Shown one piece after another: positions 1 through 12,093 of a stretch of DNA of 64,000 nt; within the stretch, counting starts at the first letter, position 1; each line of letters starts with the position of its first letter. The DNA is from Sabellastarte sp. h YS-2021 (Eukaryota; Annelida; Polychaeta; Sabellida; Sabellidae). The notes under the pieces are model-generated. The model saw nothing but the letters and a program-made list of their open reading frames with translations, was not told where the DNA came from and did not search any database. The translations under genes were made by a program, and so were the position numbers. The stretch is from the NCBI GenBank assembly GCA_964017235.1, contig OZ024931.1:20932189-20996188 (forward strand). The letters are read 5' to 3'.

Positions 1-534
1 AATTAGGTTTGTACTGGTTATTTTTATATATTTTTCCGACATGATCCAATAGTAAAAAAATGCATTCTGATTGAATTATTTTTACCCTTGAAACTGTCTG
101 GACACTTGTAAAGGTACAATTATATGAGGCAATATAATTCAATAACTAAAGTGGGACTCTTATGATACAATGATAATGTAACAACTCTTATTCAATATGT
201 TTTTGTATGGTCGCCTCACAGTCTGTTGCATGATGGACATTGAGTTTTATAAAATTCCTCGTTGAATTAGATTACCTCGTCTATTCCTTCAGGCGATAAT
301 ACAATAAACGACAATACAACATGATTTTTACTTTTGGAAAAACCCCATCTTTTATCAGAATCAGAAGTTATCCCTCGGTTTTTATCATACCCCCCCCCCC
401 CCCCACACACACACACTTAAAATGACTAACAGCCTAAGAACCAGCCCCTCTAAGACTAATCCTGTCAAAATGGTAGGAAAATGTGAGTGATATACAACCC
501 CCAAAATAAGTCAATCCAGGTATTATGGGGAGAA
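1..534. other. AT-rich sequence, no gene seen; poly-C/CA tract
   Basis: I see no coding signal or recognisable repeat here. Around 391-416 a long C run is followed by a short CA microsatellite, which is a likely site of length polymorphism or assembly error. Confidence 0.5.
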
Positions 535-705
535 CATGGTCGAAAGGGGTTTCGGTGTACTAGCGTGAGACGCAAAGCCAAAGGGGTTTCAGTCTACTTG
601 CATGAGCCGCAAAGCCGTCAGAGACATGAGTAGTGCACTGAAGCGGTCATCCATCACAGTACTAATGTAGCCCATTGCTGCTTAACTTCAGTGAACAGAC
701 AGATG
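535..705 (+). repeat. Unclassified dispersed repeat, copy 1
   Basis: The reverse complement of 60305-60424 matches this stretch: both contain AAAGGGGTTTCAGTCTACT followed by GCAAAGCC-like text, a GAGTAG...GCACTGAAGC block and CCATTGCTGCTTA. In this copy the AAAGGGGTTTC...GCAAAGCC block occurs twice in tandem (about 541-580 and 579-618). No terminal repeat or coding potential is evident. It may be part of a larger transposon whose other part is the unassigned block at 59285-60424. Confidence 0.6.
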
Positions 706-1440
706 CTCATCACGATGCACCACAATTCAATAAAGTCCAGAGACAAAAAACAAAAACAAGTGATCCCTAGAAGCACAAGCCTTGCTAGAGCTTGCGCTTA
801 AAACTATGTAAAAGAAAAACTATGACCAACATACTTCTCAGATTTCTGCAAGGATGGACAAGACTGAGTAACATCCAGAAAACCTTTCTGTTCAGTCTTC
901 CACCCCGTCTTGTACTGTATTTGCTGCTCCCGGGGAGCAGAAATGGACCAAGGATAACCACTTCTGAGAAACTTGTAGGCAATTGTAGCCATCCTAAACA
1001 CACAGTGGTGTGTCTAAGGTTTAGGACAGTCAGGAGTCAAACCCATGGCAGAACAGCTGGGTTACAACAAACTTTTGTCTATAAATTGGAAATCGAGTTT
1101 AAATAAAATGTGGAGTTTATGTCAGTGTACTTTCATTCTCTTGCGAGGTTTTATTTTAATCGACAACTATCTCTTTCAAAAACAGTATCCTCTATGTCCA
1201 AATGTACACATGTGTACAACTACATTTTGTACTCTAATTTTGATGTATTTTCTGAAAAAAAAATGATCTGAAATATATATAGCATCATATATGAGATAAA
1301 ATAGAACAGAACTTCAACAAAGAAATTGATTAATACCAATTGGATGGATTGCCCCAATGTTCCACATTCACCATTACTGTCACATTTCTCTATGTTCAGA
1401 TTTGGCTGTGTTGTATTAATTAGAAATTATTTACGTGCAC
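706..1440. other. Unassigned AT-rich sequence
   Basis: Overlapping short open frames occur on both strands between 785 and 1266, but none resembles a known protein and none has codon structure that stands out. I see nothing else. Confidence 0.4.
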
Positions 1441-1718
1441 ATATAACAGATATTTATCTAATCTCATCTAATGTGGACTTTTATAGCGCTTAATCTCCAT
1501 CACTGATGGACTCTAAGGCGCATCTAAACATAAAGCAAGGCAGTTATCGTTAATCATGGGACATAGCCAGGTCGTACCAAGGAGACACAGATGTGACGGG
1601 CGAGGCTATGGTGGGTAGGCTTTTGCAAACAGGTAAGTTTTAAGCTTCTTTCTGAAGGAGGCAACTGATGTTGCACTGCGAACATCTTGAGGGAGGTCAT
1701 TCCAGATCTTAGGATTTA
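1441..1718 (-). mobile_element. 5'-truncated CR1/L2-like LINE, ORF2 C-terminus and 3' end
   Basis: The minus strand of about 1620-1718 reads PKIWNDLPQDVRSA, then SFRKKLKTYLFAKAY, the signature end of the reverse-transcriptase ORF of CR1/L2/Jockey-type LINEs. It is followed by a short 3' tail containing the family motif GCGCTATAAAAGTCCACAT. The same tail recurs at 17.9, 19.8, 37.0 and 56.3 kb, so one LINE family left several tails in this window. The frame is still open over about 33 residues. Only the 3' few hundred bases are present, the usual outcome of target-primed reverse transcription. Confidence 0.8.
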
Positions 1719-1884
1719 TATATTACAGTAACTACTGAGATACCTGGTTTTTGGTTAATTCCCAGAATACCTTTTGTTTTCTGCCAGGGTTTGGTTTTGA
1801 TGAAAATAAGACCTATTGGAGGATGGATTGCGTTGACAGTTTGGATGATATGGAGAAACTAGTCCTCATTAGCATTTTGTGCAT

Positions 1885-1960
1885 TAGAGACCCCTTCGTA
1901 CAGGGGAGATTAAGCACTATAAAAGTCCGCTTACACTTATCATATCTTTGTCCTGAGCAG
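1885..1960 (+). mobile_element. LINE 3' tail fragment
   Basis: The plus strand carries GGGGAGATTAAGCACTATAA followed by AAGTCCGC, the 3'-end motif of the CR1/L2-like family, here opposite in orientation to the tail at 1441-1718. The upstream part (1742-1885) is open on the plus strand but shows no recognisable RT residues. Confidence 0.45.
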
Positions 1961-2484
1961 GTTTCAAAGATGCGATTTTGAGAGGCTAGAGCAAAGGGAT
2001 CATTGGTCAAATATTTAAACCTCATGTAACCAAAGCACCTGTAAAATATAGAGTGATTTGAATGCATCCACAAGAGAAAGATGGAAATGTGTTGAAGGAG
2101 GTGTGACCGTCACAGGCGCATGTATATGGTATCAATGGAGAGCTTTTCATATCAAACTTCTTCATTTATGTTAGGCTATTTTAGTGATCTAGCTCATAAT
2201 GCCGGTTGTGTATCTTATGTGTAAGCCGTTGCACCCAGGCATTCCATTTAGCTAGTAGAATCATTAATAAGATAAAAAATACCCCATCCCCCAACAAATA
2301 TTGCATATAACCATAAATTTCTGTAAAATTAGGGCCCACCAAATCAAATATCATTGCTTCTCCCCTGAATTCGGACAATGGTGACCATTGTCACATCCAC
2401 ACAGTCTCTTACTGCAGTAACGACACTTTTACCACCATAGTGTCTAACATTGGCATTTCAAACATAAGCACTCAGACAGCACAG

Positions 2485-2906
2485 ACCTCCGCCAAGGGAG
2501 CTCAATTCCTGGACTATCATCAAAATCCACCCTAAAATTATCTGGCTATAACTTCCTTTAAACAAAAGCCTGGATCCAGATGATCCAGACAGTTATCCAG
2601 ATCACTCCCAAAATCTAAACCCTTGTCCCTTGTCCCATTTAAGACATTTCCTGAAAATTTCATCAAAATCCATCAATAAGTTATGCGAGCTATCTGTCTT
2701 TAAAAATTAAAGTTCATGGATCCAGAAGATCCAGATAGTGATCCGGATCACTCCCAAAATTTAATCATTTCTTCCTTTTACCTTTTCAGACATATCCTGA
2801 AAATTTCATCAAAATCCGTCCATAAGATTTTGAGTTATCTTATTCACTAGCAAACAGACGGACAGAAAAACCCAGGTGAAAACATTATCTCCTTGGCGGA
2901 GGTAAC
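2485..2906 (+). mobile_element. CTTGGCGGAGGT-ended short repeat, long copy
   Basis: The stretch opens with ACCTCCGCCAAGGGAG and closes with CTCCTTGGCGGAGGT, so it is bounded by inverted repeats. Inside, the sentence 'ATCCAGA...CACTCCCAAAAT...CCTGAAAATTTCATCAAAAT' occurs twice (about 2572-2690 and 2708-2830), followed by a CAGACGGACAG tract. Other copies lie at about 15655-15867, 33805-34045 and 34578-34813. Such repeats are common in marine invertebrate DNA. I cannot name the superfamily, and I read it as a non-autonomous element. Confidence 0.6.
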
Positions 2907-2910
2907 AAAG

Positions 2911-3756
2911 TAATGACTTCTTGTATGTATAACCATGACATATCAGATTAGACAGTTTTAAAGATGCACAGTTGACGTGAGTGTTAGAAATAAACCAGAT
3001 CTGGCATTGACTATTTAACAACTTTCAGAAGACTGTGTGGTATGGTCGTGGCTAATACATATTTATTTAAGAAATTAAATTTGTGGTTTGCATACACAAA
3101 TATGTTAGTGTTTTGGGTAGTCAATTGTCCAATGTATGACACATTGGGATGAAATTGTCCTCATATAACACCTCACTGAACCCTTTTCCAAAAATACCAT
3201 AATGCACCCTATAACTTGGCATGACATTATTAAACTGACAGGGGAATATTGATCAGTAAAGTCCTCATACAGAACCACGTTAAAATAGCATAATGCACTC
3301 AATTAAGCATGTGTGAATTTATTCCCGAGAAAAGATAATTTCTCCTACTTGCAGTTTCAAAATCTCTAATCAAATATCAATCCCCCACTCACACCTTCTT
3401 GGTAGTAATGTACTCATTCAAAATCAAAGTCATAACGTATCCAATAAAATATGAGTAATCAGAGAAGCTCTTGTTACGTGAAATTCCCCTGTGATTTAAG
3501 TCCCTCAAACATGAAACTAAACCACGGATAGAAATTATCGGTAAATAATTCTTATGTTATTATTGTTGTTAAACGATTAAAAATTTTAATGAACACAAAT
3601 ATCGATGGCTTACAAAAATATGTTGAATACTGCGTTAAATGTTGGGCAGAATGTCCTAGAGTTAGGGCAGAGCTTTGTCTGGTCTTGTGGGGTTCATCAG
3701 ACTACTTGTCAACAGTTAACAGCAGAGTCGACATTAATGATGATAGTTAACTAGGT
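2911..3756. other. Unassigned AT-rich sequence
   Basis: No coding frame, SINE head or inverted repeat was recognised here. Confidence 0.4.
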
Positions 3757-3839
3757 GTAAACCCAACTTGGAGGTTTTCACTATTGACTGATATGCCTAA
3801 TACTAATCAGTACTGGACACTTTCTCTCCATGACCATTT

Positions 3840-3870
<31 letters not shown>

Positions 3871-3980
3871 GGGTATTAGTTTGTAAACCCCACTTGCATG
3901 TTTTCACTATTGACTGATATGTCCAATACTAATCAGTACTGGACACTTTCTCTCAGTGACCATTTTTGGGGAATTAATTT
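3757..3980. repeat. 126-bp tandem duplication around an expanded T/G homopolymer
   Basis: Two copies start with GTAAACCC(A/C)ACTTG at 3757 and 3883, each containing TACTAATCAGTACTGGACAC. In copy 2 the junction is T5G4. In copy 1 it has expanded to a T run followed by about 24 G (3850-3873). This looks like a duplication in which one poly-G track then expanded. Confidence 0.75.
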
Positions 3981-4067
3981 ATTCCTGTAAAAACAGAAAT
4001 TACAGAAGTTGCAGACAGAGTATCATATATCTTTGAACCATGCATCAAAAAGGATATAGAGTGGGGT

Positions 4068-4192
4068 TTACAACAGCCAAACTCCTCAAAACTGGCCAAT
4101 ACCAGAAAATATTGAAAATCTCGGCCCTATCGGGCCTCGCTCTCCAATATTTTCTCGTATTGGCCAGTTTTTTGGAGTTTAACTGTATTAGT
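4068..4192. repeat. Near-perfect hairpin, probable fold-back MITE
   Basis: Left arm text AAAACTGGCCAATACCAGAA returns inverted as TTCTCGTATTGGCCAGTTTT, flanked by CTCC/GGAG, with a GC-richer centre GGCCCTATCGGGCC. The arms are about 45 nt with few mismatches. No coding capacity. The outer sequence continues to pair weakly, suggesting a complete small fold-back element. Confidence 0.7.
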
Positions 4193-4362
4193 ACAGAACT
4201 GTGATGGTTCAAATGTTTAATACCGACAAATGTATAGAATGTGTATATATGACTGCTTAACAGTAATTACGGTGAACATTTTAATATAAATTTCGTAATC
4301 TGGACATCAATTCAAGCAAACAGCTTTGTTAATCTGAGTGACTGCAGCCATCTCAAAGCATC

Positions 4363-4602
4363 TCAAAGTCTATTTTTTTTTTTTTTTTTTTTTATTTGGG
4401 GTTTTACGTCGCTTTCAACACTGTACAGGTCATATCACGACGGGTAGTTGGAAGGGCAGAGGAAACCAGTACATAGAGTTCGCTAGGGTTGTGTACTGTA
4501 AACTGCCGACCAACGGCAAGCAACTACCAGCTTTCCCACTTAAGGCCATCATGGGGATCGAACCCTCGACCTCAGAGGTGGGAGGTGAGATCAAAGTCTA
4601 TT
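4363..4602 (-). mobile_element. tRNA-derived SINE (family 1) with 12-bp target duplication
   Basis: The body (4375-4590) lies on the minus strand: a truncated tRNA-like head with B box GGTTCGATCCC (complement of 4554-4564), a conserved central region, then a poly-A (poly-T on plus, 4375-4393). It is flanked by perfect direct repeats TCAAAGTCTATT at 4363-4374 and 4591-4602, the hallmark of LINE-mediated insertion. The A-box half of the head is missing, so this copy is 5' truncated. Related copies are at 6244-6465, 57512-57739 and 58801-59014. Confidence 0.85.
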
Positions 4603-5150
4603 GGATGCAGTCTGTAGTGTACTGCATTTACGTGACATGTGTGTATTTTTGTGGCAAATAAACTTTAATATATGTACTTAGTGGTTACTGAGTCCCCATC
4701 TGGGCAACTAATGAAGGAATGCTATTAAATATTCTATTTTCCCATTTGTGCCATATTGAGGGTTGTACCATGAGGCTCCTTGCAGTACAGTCATTGCATC
4801 AAGTGGATGTTACTAAAACACGAAATGCTTTGAATCAACCATAAATGCACAACAGACAAGTTAAATATTTGGGGCTCGCATGTATTACGGACTAAAATAT
4901 TATGTTAAAAAAAATTAATGGAACCAAATAGAGAGATTTCGTGCTGAAAATAAACATAACTACCCAATTGATTATTAGCATGTCTATAAATTTTTAAGAT
5001 TACTTTAAACGGCTACTTATTAATTAATACAGTACCTTATTAGAATTAATGATCTTCAAAAATTAAAACTTTAAAACAGATCAAATATGTGAAGTCTTAT
5101 GGCCCGTTTCCTTCAGATATAACATAGCAAGACTTTAGACTTTGTATCTC
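4603..5150. other. Unassigned AT-rich sequence
   Basis: No gene, SINE, LINE or inverted repeat recognised. Confidence 0.35.
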
Positions 5151-5386
5151 AATTCATTAAGATATTTTGAGCCAACCAATGCAGGATAGTGACGTCTGAT
5201 CCCAAATACAATTCATTAAGATATTTTGCGCCAAGGGATGCAGGTTAGTGATATCTGATCCCAAATACAATTCATTAAGATATTTTGAGCCAAAGGATCC
5301 AGGTTAGTGATGTCTGATCCCAAATACAATCCATTAAGATATTTTGCGTCAAGGGATCCAGGTTGGTGATATCTGGTCCCAAATAA
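5151..5386. repeat. 59-bp minisatellite, four copies
   Basis: Units begin at 5151, 5210, 5269 and 5328, each starting AATTCATTAAGATATTTTG (last AATCC) and ending TCTGATCCCAAATAC. Divergence between units is a few bases each, so the array is not brand new. Confidence 0.9.
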
Positions 5387-5774
5387 GGTATTGCTTCCTC
5401 CTTGTTTAATTTCATCTTTTGATTTGTTTTATTCAGCTTGCTTTTTTCTTATTTTTTTAAATTTATTTTTCATTATTTATATTGCAGTCTTGCTATCTCT
5501 ATAATATTTGTTTTTTTTTCCTAATCATCACTTTCCAATGCTAGGGTGAAGTTGAAATGGCAACAGCACTGTGTGTAGGAAGTGGAAAAAATTGATTATT
5601 TCCAAGTGGATGGTTTTCCTGTGACAAACAAATTTATCTGATTTTGTGTATTGAAATATTTTGGAGTATCATACATATAGTTAACGACCAAATATCCGGG
5701 AAATTACTCTTATCTTGCTAAATATCATTTCAATAGAAATATCTCAGAAACTATTGTGGACGCGACCAACTGAA
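5387..5774. other. T-rich unassigned sequence
   Basis: Several T runs. No recognisable feature between the two minisatellites. Confidence 0.35.
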
Positions 5775-5878
5775 CAAATGATGCACCACTTATATCCTTA
5801 CAAATGATGCACCACTTATATCCTTACAAATGATGCACCACTTATATCCTTACAAATGATGCACCACTTATATCCTTC
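5775..5878. repeat. 26-bp minisatellite, four identical units
   Basis: The unit CAAATGATGCACCACTTATA plus TCCTTA repeats at 5775, 5801, 5827 and 5853. The last unit differs only in its final bases. Perfect identity suggests recent expansion. Confidence 0.95.
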
Positions 5879-6243
5879 GCCATGGCCTGATAAAAACAAC
5901 CCAGATGAAGATGTGCACATTATAGAAAGTCATTATAATTGCTATTTTGACAGATATTTCCTCTTTTCTTAATTAATTTTATTGCTTTAGTTCACAATAT
6001 TCTCTTGCGCATGGAATGATTGCAAAACAAAACTATTTCTCTAAATTGTAGTGTTTACAGCTCAGTGTAAACTTACGCTTGTGTGAACCAGGTTACATCC
6101 GTGCTTTATGAACACGAAAAAACACATATCAACCATGTCAGCGGATGTTTGATGATTATTATTAGCTTTCCAGTCTTTAAAAGGTAACCATCTAAAAAGT
6201 AATTCTAAATTGATCTTTGGTCACTCTACTGTTCCTCACAGTT

Positions 6244-6465
6244 TCTGTTGGGTTTTCAACTTTTAACACTGTACAGGTCATATCACGACGGGTAGTTGGA
6301 AGGGCAGAGGAAACCAGTACATACAGTTCGTCAGGGTTCTGTACTGTAAACTGCCGGCCAACGGCAAGCAACTACCAGCTTTCCCACTTGAGGCCGTGCC
6401 GGGAATCGAACCCCAACCTCAGAGGTGGGAGAGGAGAGTGTTACCACTCTGCCACCGTGGCCCCT
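6244..6465 (-). mobile_element. tRNA-derived SINE (family 1), full head
   Basis: On the minus strand the element starts GGGGCCACGG, followed by an A box TGGCAGAGTGG (complement of 6444-6454) and B box GGTTCGATTCC (complement of 6402-6412), which match pol III promoter consensus. The tRNA-like head of about 70 nt is followed by the same central region as the copy at 4375-4590 (AACTGTATGTACTGGTTTCC). The 3' tail lacks a clear poly-A. This is the most complete head of the family in the window. Confidence 0.85.
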
Positions 6466-7965
6466 GACATATCAATGTATGAAAGAACCCAGTCTCCCTG
6501 AGAACACACAGTATCACCAAGATAGAAAGCATTTTTGAAACTGACCTATCACTGATAAACATATAATATTATATAAAACACTGATGACTATAGACTTGCT
6601 CCAAGTCTTTGTATATGTATCCATCAGTAACCTGAACAGTTAAATTTAATTAGGAACTTACATGAGTTCATTATATCACAAAAATTTTGGAGTAAGGGGG
6701 GGGGGGGGGTAGTCTCTGATAAAACAGGGCTGACTGTTTCTTCAAAAGTCATACAGTACCCATATATTTCACAAAAGACAAAAGGACTTGGCAAAAGTCT
6801 ATGATGAATGGGATCCTACAATAGACAAATCCTCTTGTGTCGACTCATGGTAGCATCATCGGTGCCATTGGACGAGGACCAATATTTACGAAGATTTTTA
6901 AACTCGTATGTAAACTCGGACACCTTATCTCAGATTTTGCGTCATCAAGAGATTATGTTGAAATTGGTATTTTCAAATGTAATCTCACATGAGCATAAAC
7001 ACAGCCTGTGAGTTTTTCCTTAAAGTCAAGTGTTCGTTTGTCAACAGTACAGTAGTACAGTCGTCTGTCTCCAAAAAAAAAATACAACACTTGGAGAACC
7101 AAAACAAATGAAAGAAGTAAGCCAACTGTTCTCTCTTTCAGTTTAAGCATAAACTAAAAAAAAAAAAAAAAAGCTTACGTACGAGCTTTAAGACGAGTTT
7201 AAGAATTTTCTATGTTGTAAAAAGTTTGAGTTTAAGCATAAAGCCATAAAAATGTGCTTAGGAGTGCGTTTTTAACGTGACTTTAAGCTTAAAAATCTTT
7301 GTAAATATGGTTCCTGAAAAATCATATGAGTTCCAAGTTGATAGAATCTGCAAGTTGAATAGTGGATTCCCCCTGAAAGCTTGTTTTGAACACGGGTGGA
7401 CACAAAGATAAACGGTCATCAGAATTTTTCAAACACAGATCGTTTAAACCACAAAATTGCACAAACTAATGAACACAATGCACTTAAACAAAAGCTTATT
7501 ATAATATTTGTTATTTATTTTGTGCAATTTAATTATTTATACCACTAAGATAAGCCAAACTCGAAGACCGTTTATCTTCGTGTCCAGTTTATCTCTGTGT
7601 CCATCCATGTAACATTTTTCTAAGATTGTCTGATGCCTAGTGTAAGTCTACTTAGACTGTTTTCCTAATTTGAAAAGTTATTTCTTCTTTCTTCTACGTT
7701 TGTCCATTCCTAACATCCTTCGTTTCTTAATTCTGACATTGTTAGGCTAGTCTAACAACTAGTACTTTGACAATATTTGCCTTTTCAAGACATAACATTG
7801 CATAATGTACACATATCTTCTTGTTGACATTATAGATTTTTCAAAATTAGAAGATGCTATTTGTCACATTACCATAATTCAACTGCTACTGTTTCCAAGT
7901 GGAGGGATTTTGAAAATGATTGCTCATTAACCTTATGCTTAGTTCACATCAATCCATGCTGGCAG
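6466..7965. other. Unassigned sequence with G12 and A18 runs
   Basis: A G run lies near 6697-6709 and an A run at about 7157-7173. Around 7170-7290 several TTTAAG/CTTTAAG words occur in both orientations, a possible decayed fold-back arm. No gene seen. Confidence 0.35.
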
Positions 7966-8557
7966 CTGGGGTGGATTTCACGAAAGGTCTTAGACCGGTC
8001 TCAGACTCAAACTTGAGACTTTTGTCTCAAATTATTGGAATATTATACTTGAGCCCATGGGCTCAGCCTTTATGGATTTCACAAAAGGTCTCAGTCTCAG
8101 CTTCGGCTGAGCCACTGGCTCAAATGTTGAGACTGGTAGAGAGTGGGCTTAAGTTTTGTAAACAAAGGCTCAAATATGGCCGCCATAATTCTTTCTTCAC
8201 TTCAAACTTTGAAATGGCTGAAAATAGGGTACAAGTATATAAAACAACCCCCTGAAGTAGTCTTTGGGTGTTTTTACATGTTTACAAGGTTTCCCATTGC
8301 AAAATGGTATTTGACCAGAGATATTATGTGCTAAACAAGGAACATATATGTCATCAGTAGAATAGTTTGACTCAAAAAAATGGTCACATGACACAGAAAA
8401 CCACTGTGGTTATTTGATAAGCTTGGTCTCAACTAAGACCCCTTCTGTGAAAACCATTTGAGACAAAGACTTGGCTGAGCCAAAAGGCTCAGATTTGAGC
8501 CAGCGGCTCAGCCTGAGACTGGGCTAAGTCTGAGACCTTTCATGAAATCCGCCCCAG
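7966..8557. mobile_element. Inverted-arm element with GAGCC/GGCTC motif arms
   Basis: Ends are inverted: the left reads CTGGGGTGGATTTCACGAAA, the right complement CTGGGGCGGATTTCATGAAA, and both continue GGTCT(T/C)AGAC, making 30 bp with three mismatches. Inside, both arms are packed with CTCAGACT, TGAGACC, GAGCC and GGCTCA words in both orientations (for example GAGCCCATGGGCTC near 8052-8065). The centre (8160-8400) is ordinary AT-rich DNA with no transposase. The terminal CTGGGGCGG-type sequence resembles hAT-like ends, but no convincing target duplication is visible. Confidence 0.75.
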
Positions 8558-11235
8558 GTGTTCTTGTGAGCCAAACTCGCCTGGGCTTGTTTGTGATTCT
8601 CTGTATTTGGTGTTTGGGTAGTATCAATAAGGTTTCATATGGTGGGATTTGTATCTGTGTATATTGCATTTGAAAAATATACCACGAGCTTCAACATGCT
8701 AAACTAAATACATGCCCGACTGTAGTCAGGATCTTGAAAACATTTTGCCATGGAATTGGGAATTTATTTATTCATTTTTTTTATTTCAACACACAATTTA
8801 AAACATATTTTAACAGCATTTTATTGACTTATAAAAAGAATTTGACAATAATAGTCCTTTAGTTGGCCATAACAGTTATTTATCATCTACTTTTTACGCA
8901 CAACATACCAATTTATTGATTGCTCTAAAGAATACACAGTCTTGACAATGTTTATAAGTCTATCCTTGATATTGACACAATATATTCACATTTTTCTAGC
9001 ATTACCTGAGGTCCACAAAAAGGTAATCAAACACCCCAAGTGGGGAAATATATATTGTATTTCAACAACAACCATTAATACTATTTATACTTGTAAGAAT
9101 GACATTTACTTTATTTCAAAGACTCTGAGGCCAAGCTTAATGTATTTTGACTAGTCTTTTATGTTTACATCGTTTTTGCCTTGCATTTGCACAACATAAA
9201 TTCTGTATTAAGTGGGTCATTGTATGTCTTGTCTGTAATACATTAATGGTAAATTGAACAAACAACGCCAACAACTTCGATAGAAAACTTGTTTTACGCG
9301 CCATAAATAAAATCTAAGCAAGACCAAAACAGCCCGACTGTAATTTGTCTAACTTTTCAAGCTTTCTCAACCAAATGTGTTTGCGTGAATTTTATGGGAA
9401 GCTATCATCGAAGTGCATAAATAATTGAATCACACTGCATAATATTATGTAATGTTGAATAAATGAGGTTACACAGACACCTTCTATGTTTTTACCAGTT
9501 TGAAGTTTGATATTTGGCATTTGGGATGACACACCATATACACTTATTCGCTTAGAACAATGTGGTGTTTATATTTGAAGATTTTAGTTCTGATACAGTA
9601 TGTACAATAGGATGCAACAAGGCAATTAACATTTTGGCAATTAAACAGCTATATACAAACTACACCTATGTTGTAAAGGAATTTATATAAATGGGATAAA
9701 GTTAACAGTCCAAATTTAATAAAAAGTATACCATGATATATATCTTAGATTTCAAATATCCGGTACAGTGGCGCATGACAGACATTTCTTGGGTTTCAAA
9801 GCTGTTACACTTATTTTATGGAAACAAACAAACAAAAATTTAAACAGTTTAGTTGCATGCTCTTCCCCAATATAAATTTTTATATGACTTTTTAAAAACA
9901 ATCAATAATCTCTCTTTACAATACAAACCTCTAATATTACTTTCTCATGGGCGATAATGTAATCTAAATGAAACCAGCGCCCCAAATTGGCACATGATCT
10001 GCCAGCATACAGAATTAGAATTGTATTTATTATAGTGACATGCAAATACATTTAACAATAATCAAATAAGACAGTAAACAATTTGCCCAGCCCCAATGAA
10101 CTTATATGTCACTTTTGTAAGTAATACTCCATAATAGTGGTTTCTATAAGAATTATAAATGGACAATATTTTACAGTCTTTGACATACTAAAAGAACAAA
10201 ATACAGATAATAATATCTAATTATTTGCAAGAGTTTAACAATATACCTACTAGTAAAGGAAAACACAATACATAACTAAGCATGTTTTTCTCAACAAAAG
10301 AGTGCATAAATCAATATTAATATAATCTAAAATTTAATCATTTGGCAATAACATTTTGTTTTTTTTTGTTTTTAACATACAACTTACAAAGCTATACTTG
10401 AGTACCATGGATCCTGATTGGCTAGATGTTTAATTTCTTGTTTAGATTATTGTTATGCCAAGTTGATGTGTCTGTGTACTTACAAAGCAATACAGTTTAT
10501 TTGAAGATTTTCAACTTACTTTTACGTGTGTGCTTACACTTTATCTCGTAATTTCCTCTCAAATGGCTGTATAAAACTCTTGCATAATGCAATGTATTCC
10601 TTACCTCAAGATAAAACTGACATGCTAGTTGGTTATGATCCAGAACTAAAAAAACTACAGACTCTCGCCTTCAGTTGGCATTCATACAACAGGTGAAGCA
10701 AAAAGCACATGCCAGTTTGGCGAAAGTGATGATGATGGTGGGTAATTTCTGTGGTTATTTGGATGTGGTTATTTTTTTAAGTGATACACTCAGGTCAATG
10801 AATACAGTAGCACTAACAACAGACTTCTGAAGAATGAATTTGGCTTTGAAAAATATCTGACGAGTTTATCAAGTTGTAAACTCAAATATGACTTCCCATA
10901 TGTAATGAAAATACCAATGCTGATGAATTCCATTATCTATTTGAATACAAAGGTTTTGAGACCCTTAGGAAAGGGCGCTTATCCAAGTACTATTGCAAAA
11001 AAAAGGGAATATAATTAAACCAAGTCAGTTGTCCAAAACAAAAGGTAAAAGGCTGCTGAACCTTGCCAAATTGTGTTCAAACGTCCTAAATAGTCTTACA
11101 TTGCAAGGATACTTAGAAAGTCAGTTAGCTTCCAAAAAATCAATTGTGTAACAATTGTTAACATGAACTCAAATAATGGTATACTCTCTGAAATATAGTC
11201 AAGGACTGTGGCTTTATCCTCTGTCAAGTTTGTAG
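8558..11235. other. Long AT-rich stretch without recognised features
   Basis: Scattered stop codons in all frames, T/A-rich text and no SINE head or LINE motif recognised. It could be intron or intergenic DNA. Confidence 0.4.
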
Positions 11236-11770
11236 ATCGATCGACAGATAGATAGATAAACTTTTTATTATACTCTCACCTGTTATATATTGCAGCCAGC
11301 CAAGTATGGCTTATGAGAGAATTAATGTATAAAATGTGAGAAAACATAACAGAAAGGAACATAACATTATATATACATAGTCAGCCAAGTATGGCTTATG
11401 AGAAAATTAATATTTAAAGATAACCTTCTTTACACAGGTCACACAAATTTGATATTAATATTACAGTAGTAGTCTAGTAGTGTTCACAGAGCAGTATTTT
11501 TTATATGTTCTTTCTTATTTGAAGAATCTGCAAGAGGTGTTTACTAAATTTATACACATTTTTGGTATTCATTAGTTGATTCCATTTATCTGCAATTTTT
11601 ATATCATTACACATATTAACATTCCAATGTATACTCTTGTAAAAATTTAATCTTATATCTACATATCTTTGACAGTCAAAAACAAAGTGTTTTTCATCTT
11701 CAATTTCTTTACACAGGGAACACAGTCTGTCCTCAGGTTTATGAAATTGTCCGTATCTCATTATTTGTAG
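11236..11770 (-). mobile_element. LINE ORF2 C-terminus with zinc-finger and GATA-repeat tail
   Basis: The minus strand 11761-11501 is open and reads RLCSLCKEIEDEKHFVFDC near its start, a C-x2-C...H...C finger that ends the ORF2 of a LINE group different from the CR1/L2 family. A 3' UTR follows and contains a duplicated block (AGCCAAGTATGGCTTATGAG at about 11298 and 11382). The tail ends in TCTATCTATCTGTCGATCGA (minus strand), a microsatellite end typical of LINEs. The element is 5' truncated near 11770. A related C-terminus is at 60640-61010 on the plus strand. Confidence 0.8.
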
Positions 11771-12093
11771 CTGCTGTATTCTATCACCCTTTTATAGGGT
11801 CTTGAATTACCAATAAATAAACAAATAAAAAATAGCACCTACTACTATAACATATTATAACAACAGCAGCAAAATCATATCTCTTCTAATCATGTGAAAA
11901 CATACTTGTGGAGTTGTTAATACCCTCAACCCGCATCTAAACATAACACCGTTGGTTTTAATTTTGCACCTGATCCTATGTGTAAAAGGTGTGTCCATAC
12001 AATATATTTACAATCATTTGCATTTCTGATTTCCTTTGAAATTCATGCTCTCTTTAATACAACATGTTTTCTTAAAATGGACCTGTATTAGTG

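Noticed and set aside
4377..6465. Frames through the SINE copies (4338-4661 and 6217-6501) that share peptide segments
   Set aside because: The shared peptides arise from translating the antisense of a tRNA-derived SINE.
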